From JBICIG01 sp043101605 (GTDB lineage: Bacteria; Planctomycetota; Phycisphaerae; Phycisphaerales; UBA1924), in NCBI GenBank assembly GCA_043101605.1, contig JBICIG010000100.1:1-15594 (forward strand): a stretch of DNA of 15,594 nt, read 5' to 3'. A model generated the notes under the pieces. It saw nothing but the letters and a program-made list of their open reading frames with translations, was not told the DNA's origin and made no database searches. Positions within the stretch are counted from its first letter, which is position 1. Every line of letters starts with the position of its first letter. Below, piece by piece: positions 1 to 7,454 of this stretch. The position numbers were made by a program, and so were the translations under genes.

Positions 1-122
1 TCAACAACGAACACGGAACCGACCCGGAGGCGTGCGCTTCCGTACAGTTGTTCCCACGGGTCGCCGGCGACACTCGTCCGGTCGGCGCTCTCCCGACCTT
101 GGCCCCTCTGCGTGAGCCGCCC

Positions 123-2147
123 ATGACCGAGATGCGATCAGCTTCGGCAACCCGTTTCCCGTCAATGCGTTGCGCCGCGCGTGCCGCTCTCGCCGCCGCC
201 CTGCTCGCCTCGGCGGGCGGGCTGGTGGGGTGCGGCGGGTCGGACAAGCCCCCGCCGCGGGCGACGATGGTTACGCCGGTGGTGCGCGATCTCCCGCCGG
301 TGCTTCGCGGGCTGATCGGGTCTGAAGCGACCTTCGCGGGCGTGGAGCCGACGCTGGTAACGGGGTACGGGCTGGTGGTCGGGCTCAACGGGACGGGCGG
401 AAAGATGCTCCCGTCGGAGTCGATCGCGGCTCACATGGAGCGGGAGATGGCGCTCAAGGGCATCGGGCGCGGGACCTCGCTGCCCGGGACGCCGTTGGCG
501 CATCCCGACGGCACGGGCAAGACGCCGCGCGAGGTGCTGAGCGATCCGAGTGTGGCGGTGGTGGTGGTGTACGCGCGGATCCCGCCGGGCTCGCCCGAGG
601 GCGGGAAGTTCGATGTGTTCGTGCAGGCGCTGAACGCCGACTCGCTTGAGGGCGGGACGCTGTGGACGACGGAGATGCAGATCGGCCCGTCGGAGCCGTT
701 CGGCGGGTACCAGCGGACGCGGATCGCCGAGGCCAAGGGCCCGGTCTTCGTCAACCCGTTCGCCGACCCGGCGCTGGACGCGGGGACGGGGACGCTGAAT
801 GTCGGGCGGGTGCTCAACGGCGGGACGGTCACGCAGCCGCTCGAGATCGCGATCACGCTGGACAACCCGAGCCACCTGCGGGCGCGGTCGATCGCGGCGG
901 CGATCAACACGCGCTTCCCGCAGTCGCCGCGGGACCGCTCGCCGACGGCCCGTGGGATGAACGACTCGACGGTGGCGCTGCGGGTGCCGGCGGAGTTCAC
1001 GGAGAACCCGAGCGACTTCCTGCAGATGGTCCAGCACCTGCCGATCGACTTCCGAGTGCCGCGCGAGCAGTACGCGCTGCGGTTCGTGCGTGCGATCGAG
1101 GAGCAGCCGGTGCTGGCGCCGGAGCTGACCTGGGCGCTGTGCGCGCTGGGCCCGGACGCGCTGCCCGAGGTCCGCAAGCTGTACGACAGCACGGAGCTGA
1201 CGCTGCGTCGTGCGGGGCTGCGCGTGGGGGCGTTCTTCGGGGACCCGCGGGCGATCGCGCCGCTGACCCGCATGGCCGAGTCGGGTCCGACGCTGCAGCG
1301 CACCGAGGCGATTGCCCTGCTCGCCAAGGTCGAGGGCGGGCCCGCGACCGACCGCTTCGTGCGCGGGCTGATCGATGACCCCGATCCGCTGGTGCGCGTG
1401 GCGGCGTACGAGACGCTCGCCGAGCGGGCCGAGCGCGACCAGGCCCAGCGCATGCTCGCCCAGCAATACGAACTGGCGTCGAGCACGGGGCGGACGCTCT
1501 CGGATGCGGAGGTTCAGCTCGCCAGCCAGCTCTGGCTCCCCGGCAACTCGCTGCAAGGCATCGAGCGGCGGCTGGTGGGCAAGAACTTCCTGATCGACCG
1601 CGTGCCCTCGGGGGATCCGCTGGTGTATGTCACCCAGCAGGGCGAGCCGCGAGTGGCGCTGTTCGGCGAGGTGACGGTCCGCCAGCCGGTCTTCGCGACC
1701 GCGTGGGCCGATCGGCTCATGGTCGCCAGCGACGGGCCCGAGGATCCGGTGCGCGTCTACTACCGCGACTACCAGACCGACCGGGTGACGGTCCGGCAGG
1801 TGTCGGCCGACCTGGGCGAGTTCGTGCAGTTCCTCGCGCACAAGTCCACCCCCGAGGACCCGCGCCCGGGGCTGGGGTTGAGCTACTCCGAGGTGGTCGG
1901 AGCGTTGCACGCGCTGTGGAGGGCCGACGGCATCAACGCCGTGTTCACGACCCAGCAGGACCGGCTGCTCGCGAGCCTGCTCGAAGCGACGCGGGGCATG
2001 CAGGTCGAGGAGCGCCCCGAGCGTCCGGGCGAGGCGCCGCCCAGCGCCCTCCCATTGCCGACGGTCCCGAACCCGGACGCGCCCCCGCCGGACGCGGGCC
2101 CGCGGATCGTCCCGATCCGCCCGCCTTCGCTCGAGGACGGGTCGTGA
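123..2147 (+). CDS. FlgI (flagellar P-ring)-like lipoprotein with HEAT-like repeats
   Basis: Predicted secreted lipoprotein of 674 residues. From the ATG at 123 there is a basic N-terminus, a hydrophobic stretch (about residues 18-36) and a lipobox LVGC at 34-37, so Cys37 would be lipidated. Residues about 62-315 resemble the flagellar P-ring protein FlgI: GYGLVVGLNGTG at 81-92, the DSLEGGTL motif at 173-180, and NVGRVLNGG at 226-234. Residues about 325-445 look like HEAT-type alpha repeats (LRRAGLRVGAFFGDPRA and DPDPLVRVAAYETL). Residues 455-625 form a region I do not recognise, and the last 45 are proline-rich. Ordinary FlgI has about 365 residues, is not a lipoprotein and lacks these additions. 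No other flagellar gene is in view, so an envelope role other than the P ring is more likely; that is inference. The reading frame also extends upstream to a TTG at 48, but the signal-peptide layout favours 123. No strong Shine-Dalgarno is seen at either start. Confidence 0.8.
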   Translation: MTEMRSASATRFPSMRCAARAALAAALLASAGGLVGCGGSDKPPPRATMVTPVVRDLPPVLRGLIGSEATFAGVEPTLVTGYGLVVGLNGTGGKMLPSESIAAHMEREMALKGIGRGTSLPGTPLAHPDGTGKTPREVLSDPSVAVVVVYARIPPGSPEGGKFDVFVQALNADSLEGGTLWTTEMQIGPSEPFGGYQRTRIAEAKGPVFVNPFADPALDAGTGTLNVGRVLNGGTVTQPLEIAITLDNPSHLRARSIAAAINTRFPQSPRDRSPTARGMNDSTVALRVPAEFTENPSDFLQMVQHLPIDFRVPREQYALRFVRAIEEQPVLAPELTWALCALGPDALPEVRKLYDSTELTLRRAGLRVGAFFGDPRAIAPLTRMAESGPTLQRTEAIALLAKVEGGPATDRFVRGLIDDPDPLVRVAAYETLAERAERDQAQRMLAQQYELASSTGRTLSDAEVQLASQLWLPGNSLQGIERRLVGKNFLIDRVPSGDPLVYVTQQGEPRVALFGEVTVRQPVFATAWADRLMVASDGPEDPVRVYYRDYQTDRVTVRQVSADLGEFVQFLAHKSTPEDPRPGLGLSYSEVVGALHALWRADGINAVFTTQQDRLLASLLEATRGMQVEERPERPGEAPPSALPLPTVPNPDAPPPDAGPRIVPIRPPSLEDGS

Positions 2148-2205
2148 TCGATCGGTCGGTGCATGCGGAGGAGGGACCCGGATCCGGGCGGGCGCGGACG
2201 GAAGC

Positions 2206-2214
2206 TGGTATCGT
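2206..2214 (+). promoter_or_regulatory. Possible extended -10 element upstream of smc
   Basis: TGGTATCGT fits the extended -10 pattern (TGn then TATnnT), about 120 bases before the smc start. No recognisable -35 hexamer lies 17 bases upstream. The 187-base gap between the two genes holds no other clear signal apart from the smc ribosome-binding site and no obvious terminator for the lipoprotein gene, so smc could also be read from upstream. Confidence 0.2.
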
Positions 2215-2334
2215 GCCCGGATCGTCAGCGAAGGGTCGGGCGTGCCGCAGGACGCGGGCGCTCCCCCACCGGCTCACGGACGGGCCACGCAGCGCTGACG
2301 CGGAATCGATCGCTCGCACGGAGGTTGCGCATCG

Positions 2335-5300
2335 ATGCGTCTGGCCAAGCTGACTCTCTCAGGCTTCAAGTCCTTTGCCGACCCGACCGAGTTCCGGTTT
2401 GACGACTCCATCACGGGGATCGTCGGGCCCAACGGGTGCGGGAAGAGCAATGTCGTCGACGCGATCAAGTGGGTGCTCGGGGAGCGCTCCAGCAAGAGCC
2501 TGCGCGGCAAGGAGATGATCGATGTCATCTTCGCCGGGTCGGCCGGGCGCAAGCCCGCGGGGCTGGCGAGCGTCACGCTGTCGTTCGAGAACCCCGAGCT
2601 CGAGCAGCCCCGGGAGGTCGCGTCAGAGCATGGCGATGGCGATTCCGACGAGCCGCACGACGCGCACGAGATCGAGGACCCCGACAGCGAACTGAGCGAC
2701 TCGAAGGTGCTCGACCCGTCGGTGCGGGCGAGGCGGAGCCTGCCGATCGACGCCGACCTGGTCGAGGTCGAGCGCCGGCTCTACCGCGACGGGACGAGCC
2801 AGTACCTGATCAACAACCGGCGCGCCCGGCTCAAGGACATCCGCGAGCTGTTCCTCGACACGGGCATCGGCGCCGACGCGTACTCGATCATCGAGCAGGG
2901 AAAGGTCGACGCGATGCTGCTCGCCTCGCCGACCGAACGCCGGACGATCTTCGAGGAAGCGGCCGGGATCGCCCGCTACAAGCAGCGGCGGATCGAATCG
3001 ACCCGCAAGCTCGACAAGGCCGAGCGGAACCTCGTGCAGACGCGCGAGCAGCTCGCCTCGACCGAGCGCCGCCTGCGGATCGTCAAGGGACAGGCCGCCA
3101 AGGCGAGGCGATTCACCGAGCTGGATGAGGAGCTCCGAGCCCTGCGGGCCGCGCTCGCGTTCGATCAGTACGACGAGCTGCGCGAGCGGCTCAGCGGGCT
3201 GACCTCACGCCTGGCGGAACTCGAGACCGGGCGCAAGGAAGCCAACCGGGTTCTGGCGACGCTCGAGGAGCACAAGCAGCAGGCCGAGCTGGACCGGGCG
3301 ACGAAGATCGACGCGATCCGGGCGCTCGAGTCCGAGGCGACCGACGCCGAGCACCGCCAGGCGTCGGGCGAGGAACGCGCACGGATGCTCGAACGCCAGA
3401 TCGCCGAGTTGACCGGGCGCATCGAGTCCGAGCAGCAGCGGCTCGAAGACCTGCGCACGCGGGCGACCGAGCGGGCGAACGAACTCGAATCCTGCGCCGA
3501 GCGGATCGAGCGGCTCGAGACCGAGCTGCGCCAAGCCGAGGAGCGCCTCGATTCGGCCGCGGAGAAGCGCGCGTCGGCGATGGCGCGGCTGAGCGAGGCG
3601 CAGGGCGAGTTGGCTCGGGCCAAGTCCGCCGCGTCGGACATGGAACGCCAGCGGACGGGGCTGCTCGCGTCGATCCAGGCCGACGATCGCCGGATCGAGT
3701 CGTTCGCCGAGCAGATCGAGCGGCTCGAGCACCGCGAGCAACTGCTGGCCGACGATGCCGACAAGATCACAACCCAGAGCGAGGAGGTCGCCGAGCGGCT
3801 GAGCGCGCTGGAAACCACGATCGCGCGCACCAAGTCGTCGCTGGAAGAAGAAACCGCCTCGCTCGCGACGCTCACCGACGACCGGGCGCGGGCGAGCGAC
3901 CGCGTCTGGAAACTCGAGCAGGAGCGCGTGCACCTCGAAGCGAGGCGATCGACGCTCGAGGACATGGCCCGCGACCGCGTGGGGCTGGGCGAAGCGGTGC
4001 GTGGCGTGCTCGATCGGCGCGATGCCGGCGAGGGGTTCGCCGGCGTCTGGGCGCCGCTGGCCGAACTGATCGAGACCGATGCGCCGCAGGCGGCGGCGAT
4101 CGAGGCGGCGCTCGGCGCGTCGCTGGGGTCGCTGGTCGTGCGCACCATGAGCGACCTGCCCTCGGGGGTCGAGCTTGGCTCGCTCGCGGGGCGCGTGACC
4201 TTCCTGCCCGCATCGGGCGTGATCGATCACACGCCCAAGCCGCCGACGCCCACGCCGACCGCGTCGCTGGCGCCGCGCGTCATCCCGCTGCGCGACGCGG
4301 CCCGTCCGAGCCGATCGCTCTCGCACGACGATCAGCGGCTGGTCGCGGGGCTGCTCGACGCGTTGCTGGGGCGTTCGTTCGCGGTCGATTCGCTGGACTC
4401 GGCGATGATGCTCGCGGCCGGGCCGCTGCCCGAGTGCCGATTCGTCACGCGCGACGCGACGGTCCTCGAGCCCCGCGGCACCGTCGTCGCGGGCCCCGAG
4501 CGGGCCGAGGCGGGCGTGCTGCAGCGCAAGAGCGAACTCGCTGAACTCGTGCGCACGCTCGGGGGCGTCACTGAGCAACTCGCGACGGCGAGGCAGGAGC
4601 TCGAATCGGTCGATTCGCAGAGCGCCCGCGTCAACGACCGCCGGGCCGCGCTGGAGACCCAGCTCGCCGACGCCCAGCGCCAGCGCGTGCAGCTCGCGAG
4701 CGAGCGCGACCGGTGCAGAGCCGACCTGGAGCGGCTGTCGCGCGAGCGCGAATCGGCCGCCGCCGAGCGCGCCGAGACGACCCAGCGCCTCGAGAGCCTG
4801 CAGCGTGACCGCGCGGCGCTGACCGAGAAGGCCGACTCGCTGCACCGGCTCTTCGGCGAGCAGTCCGAACGCTGCGCCCAGCTCGAAGCGGAGCTGGAGC
4901 GCGTCCGCGCGACGCACGACGAGGCGGCCGAGATCGTCACCAACGAGAAGGTCGGCGTCGGGCGGCTGAGCGAACAACTCTCTTCGGCCCGTCGTGAGCA
5001 CTCCTCGCTGGCGCTGGCGCTCGATCAGGCCGAACGCCAGCGGCGGGACTCGGAGAACGAGCTCGAGCGATCGAGCGAGCGCATCGAGGAGCACCGGGCC
5101 GCGATCGAGGGCGCCGAGCGACAGCGCGACGACGCCATCGCCAGGCTGGAGTCGCTCCGCGGGCGGATCGAGAGCGAACGGAGCGGGCTGGGCGAGATCG
5201 AGGCCCGCTGCGGCGAGCTGACCGAGAAGGTCGGGCTCGCCCGCGACCGCGCCCGCCAGCTCGAGCGCGACTGGAACAGCCTCGAGATCTCGCGGCGCGA

Positions 5301-6351
5301 GGTCGAGGTCAAGCGCGAGACGATGGAGGAGAGGATCGGCGACGAGGTCGGGCTGGATCTGTCGGCCGAGTACGAGGAGTACAAGCTCATCGCCTCGGCG
5401 GGCGACCTGGTCCTCGAAGACCGCGACACGGCGCAGCAGACCATCGACGAACTCCGCAAGGAGATCAAGTCGCTCGGGCATGTGAACCTTGATGCGATCG
5501 AGGAGGAGACGCTGCTGGCCGAGCGGAACGAGGAGCTGATCCAGCAGGTCGCAGACATCGACGCGGCCCGCAGGCAGCTCATCAGCCTCATCGAGCACCT
5601 CAACGAGGTCTCCAAGACGCGCTTCATCGAGGCGTTCGAGCGGATCCAGGAAGAGTTCGCCGGCACGGGCGGCATGTTTCGCAAGCTCTTCGGCGGCGGA
5701 CGGGCCGAGGTCCGCCTCATGCCGCTCGTCAAGGAGGTCGACGGGCAGAGGATCCAGACCGACGAGATCGATCCGCTTGAGAGCGGCATCGAGGTGATCG
5801 CCAAGCCGCCGGGCAAGGAGCCCCGCTCGATCAGCCAGCTCTCGGGCGGCGAGAAGACGATGACGGCGGTCGCGCTGCTGCTGTCGATCTTCCGCTCGCG
5901 CCCGTCGTGCTTCTGCGTGCTCGACGAGGTCGATGCCGCGCTCGACGATGCGAATGTCGAGCGGTACACCAATGTCGTGCGGCAGTTCACCGACACGAGC
6001 CACTTCATCATCATCACGCACAACAAGCGGACGATGGCGGCCGCGGACCGGCTGTTCGGCGTGACGATGCAGGAGCGGGGCGTGTCGAAGCGCGTGAGCG
6101 TGAAGTTCGAGCATGTCACCGCATCGGGCGAGATCAGGAAGATCGAGCCCGAGGCCGCGAGCGAGGCGGACGCGAGCCCGACGATCGAGAGCCAGCCGGC
6201 CGAGTCCGAGCCGGTTGCGTCGGGCGAGAACCCGCCGGAAGCGGTCGGGCCGCAGGTCGCCGATCCGGCCGACGACGACGCGGGCGAGCCCCCGGTCGTC
6301 CAGGTTCGCCCGAGCGATCGGTTGCTCAAGGCGTTCGGACGGGGGAACTGA
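2335..6351 (+). CDS. smc: Chromosome segregation/condensation ATPase SMC
   Basis: Structural maintenance of chromosomes protein, a dimeric ATPase that compacts and separates the nucleoid, normally together with ScpA and ScpB. The N-terminal head carries the Walker A motif GPNGCGKSN (31-39) and the Q-loop SIIEQGK (Q188). Long charged coiled coils run about 215-545 and 730-1090, flanking a hinge (about 548-720). The C-terminal head has the signature LSGGEK (1169-1174), Walker B FCVLDEVDA (1193-1201), the D-loop ALDDAN and the switch histidine in THN (H1229). At 1338 residues it is longer than the usual 1150-1200. The extra length includes an acidic insert at about 92-135 within the first head lobe, a proline-rich linker at 633-647 inside the hinge, and an acidic, proline-containing tail after 1262. 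The ATG at 2335 has a clear GGAGG at 2320-2324 with 10-base spacing and gives the family's usual N-terminus (LTLSGFKSF). No scpA or scpB is nearby. Confidence 0.97.
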   Translation: MRLAKLTLSGFKSFADPTEFRFDDSITGIVGPNGCGKSNVVDAIKWVLGERSSKSLRGKEMIDVIFAGSAGRKPAGLASVTLSFENPELEQPREVASEHGDGDSDEPHDAHEIEDPDSELSDSKVLDPSVRARRSLPIDADLVEVERRLYRDGTSQYLINNRRARLKDIRELFLDTGIGADAYSIIEQGKVDAMLLASPTERRTIFEEAAGIARYKQRRIESTRKLDKAERNLVQTREQLASTERRLRIVKGQAAKARRFTELDEELRALRAALAFDQYDELRERLSGLTSRLAELETGRKEANRVLATLEEHKQQAELDRATKIDAIRALESEATDAEHRQASGEERARMLERQIAELTGRIESEQQRLEDLRTRATERANELESCAERIERLETELRQAEERLDSAAEKRASAMARLSEAQGELARAKSAASDMERQRTGLLASIQADDRRIESFAEQIERLEHREQLLADDADKITTQSEEVAERLSALETTIARTKSSLEEETASLATLTDDRARASDRVWKLEQERVHLEARRSTLEDMARDRVGLGEAVRGVLDRRDAGEGFAGVWAPLAELIETDAPQAAAIEAALGASLGSLVVRTMSDLPSGVELGSLAGRVTFLPASGVIDHTPKPPTPTPTASLAPRVIPLRDAARPSRSLSHDDQRLVAGLLDALLGRSFAVDSLDSAMMLAAGPLPECRFVTRDATVLEPRGTVVAGPERAEAGVLQRKSELAELVRTLGGVTEQLATARQELESVDSQSARVNDRRAALETQLADAQRQRVQLASERDRCRADLERLSRERESAAAERAETTQRLESLQRDRAALTEKADSLHRLFGEQSERCAQLEAELERVRATHDEAAEIVTNEKVGVGRLSEQLSSARREHSSLALALDQAERQRRDSENELERSSERIEEHRAAIEGAERQRDDAIARLESLRGRIESERSGLGEIEARCGELTEKVGLARDRARQLERDWNSLEISRREVEVKRETMEERIGDEVGLDLSAEYEEYKLIASAGDLVLEDRDTAQQTIDELRKEIKSLGHVNLDAIEEETLLAERNEELIQQVADIDAARRQLISLIEHLNEVSKTRFIEAFERIQEEFAGTGGMFRKLFGGGRAEVRLMPLVKEVDGQRIQTDEIDPLESGIEVIAKPPGKEPRSISQLSGGEKTMTAVALLLSIFRSRPSCFCVLDEVDAALDDANVERYTNVVRQFTDTSHFIIITHNKRTMAAADRLFGVTMQERGVSKRVSVKFEHVTASGEIRKIEPEAASEADASPTIESQPAESEPVASGENPPEAVGPQVADPADDDAGEPPVVQVRPSDRLLKAFGRGN

Positions 6352-6409
6352 TCGGACCCCGTCGGCGTCGAACGAACCGCGACCGCCTTCCCATCGCCTC
6401 TCCCTCCAG

Positions 6410-6436
6410 CGCCCCGGCAACGGGGCGTTTCTTGTT
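6410..6436 (+). terminator. Rho-independent terminator after smc
   Basis: A 7-bp perfect stem (6410-6416 CGCCCCG with 6421-6427 CGGGGCG) closes a stable GCAA tetraloop of the GNRA type and is followed at once by TTTCTTGTT. It lies about 60 bases after the smc stop codon and on the coding strand of smc. Confidence 0.75.
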
Positions 6437-6545
6437 ACACAACTTTTTGACAACACCCCCGTGAGCCCCGCCCGCGGTCGCCGCTTGCCCTGGTGAAGAC
6501 GAGGGCCAGCGCCCCGTCCCGCAGACACACACGGCTGATCGGAGT

Positions 6546-6564
6546 GCCCGGCGCGTTGCCGGGC
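6546..6564 (+). repeat. Inverted repeat in the leader of the PEP-CTERM gene
   Basis: A perfect 7-bp stem GCCCGGC / GCCGGGC with a 5-base loop lies 44 bases before the ATG at 6609 and leaves the ribosome-binding site free. If it is within the transcript it would be a 5' leader hairpin; without a T-tract it is not a typical terminator. A chance palindrome in GC-rich DNA cannot be excluded. No convincing promoter was found in the 257-base gap around it. Confidence 0.35.
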
Positions 6565-6608
6565 CGGCGATCGCCGCGCTCGCCGCCTGCTCACCGAGGG
6601 ACTCACCC

Positions 6609-7328
6609 ATGACCACCACCCGTTCGATCGTCTGTTCGCTCGCCCTTGCCTCGGGCCTCGCCGCCGGGCTGGCGCGCCCCGCGCTCGCCAGCGACACCTG
6701 GGTCATCAACATGACCGTGGACAACCAGTTCGACGCGTATGTCGGGACGGCTTCGGCGACCGTCGGCTCGGCCGTCGGCACGGGCAACAACTGGGCCGCC
6801 GCGTACAACTTCACGCTCACCGGGATGAACCCGACGGACTACTTCTATGTCGCGACCGCGTCGGACTTCGGCGGTGCACAGGGCTTCCTGGGCGACTTCA
6901 CGAACACCACCCAGAGCCTGAGCTTCGACACGGGCAGCCCGGTGTGGGAGGTCCTGCCCGTCGGCGCGTACCTGCAGCAGATCAACTCGAGTTGGCCCTC
7001 GTCGTGGCCGTGGCTCCAGATGCCGACCCAGAATGAAGTCGATCAGGCGCTCAACTGGGCGGCGAGCAACGCGTGGGCGTGGGTCTCTCCCTCCACCTTT
7101 GCCAACTGGGACAACCGCGTGGCCGGCAACATCACCACCTGGGGGCATAACCCGGGCATCAGCCCGAGCGCCGAGTGGATCTGGCACAACACCGGCACGG
7201 GCAACCCCTTCAACCCCGGCGCCAACCACGATGAGTTCCTGATCTTCCGGGTCCGTGGGACCCCCGCGCCGGGATCGCTGGCGCTGCTCGGCGTCGCGGG
7301 GCTGACCGCGACCCGCCGCCGACGCTGA
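6609..7328 (+). CDS. Secreted tryptophan-rich PEP-CTERM protein
   Basis: A 239-residue exported protein of unknown function. The N-terminus is a signal peptide with likely cleavage after ALA (residues 25-27). The C-terminus is a PEP-CTERM-type sorting tag in its Pro-Ala-Pro form: PAP at 219-221, a short hydrophobic helix (SLALLGVAGL) and the basic end RRRR. In characterised systems such tags are recognised by an exosortase and tie the protein to the cell surface or an exopolysaccharide matrix. The mature domain is rich in Asn, Gly, Thr and aromatic residues, with 13 tryptophans, and opens with WVINMTVDNQFDAYVG; I expect a beta-sandwich fold, possibly ligand- or sugar-binding, but this is a guess. 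The only cysteine (C9) lies in the signal peptide. The ATG at 6609 has GAGGG at 6596-6600 with 8-base spacing. It converges on pyrD with a hairpin between; no exosortase gene is nearby. Confidence 0.85.
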   Translation: MTTTRSIVCSLALASGLAAGLARPALASDTWVINMTVDNQFDAYVGTASATVGSAVGTGNNWAAAYNFTLTGMNPTDYFYVATASDFGGAQGFLGDFTNTTQSLSFDTGSPVWEVLPVGAYLQQINSSWPSSWPWLQMPTQNEVDQALNWAASNAWAWVSPSTFANWDNRVAGNITTWGHNPGISPSAEWIWHNTGTGNPFNPGANHDEFLIFRVRGTPAPGSLALLGVAGLTATRRRR

Positions 7329-7383
7329 CGCGACCCCGGGCCCGATCCGTCGCTCGCAGGAGTTGTCGGCGGGCCCGCGCACA

Positions 7384-7419
7384 GGCCGCCCCGGGCGCTC
7401 CGCGTTTCCCGGGGCGGTC
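7384..7419. terminator. GC-rich hairpin between convergent genes
   Basis: A perfect 10-bp inverted repeat (CCGCCCCGGG at 7386-7395, CCCGGGGCGG at 7408-7417), extendable to 12 bp with one G-U pair, and a 12-base loop. It lies 56 bases after the PEP-CTERM gene and 30 bases past the end of pyrD on the opposite strand, so its position suits a shared bidirectional terminator. Neither strand has a T-tract after the stem, so the mechanism is not the classical intrinsic one. Confidence 0.5.
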
Positions 7420-7454
7420 GTGTCATGGGTGTCATGGAAAAGCCCGGCGGCGCG

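Noticed and set aside
48..122. TTG start at 48 extending the lipoprotein by 25 residues
   Set aside because: The signal peptide and lipobox fit the ATG at 123; the GGAGG at 26-30 is too far from 48.
2178..2189. CCCGGATCCGGG 12-bp palindrome upstream of smc
   Set aside because: Short, loopless, without flanking signal; likely chance in GC-rich sequence.
6447..6452. TTGACA, a perfect -35 hexamer, just after the smc terminator
   Set aside because: No AT-rich -10 lies 16-18 bases downstream (the region is G/C only), so it was not called a promoter.
3205..6606. Very long open frame on the minus strand opposite smc
   Set aside because: It mirrors the smc coding strand in GC-rich DNA, has an Arg/Leu/Asp-biased composition with no domain, and smc is certain.
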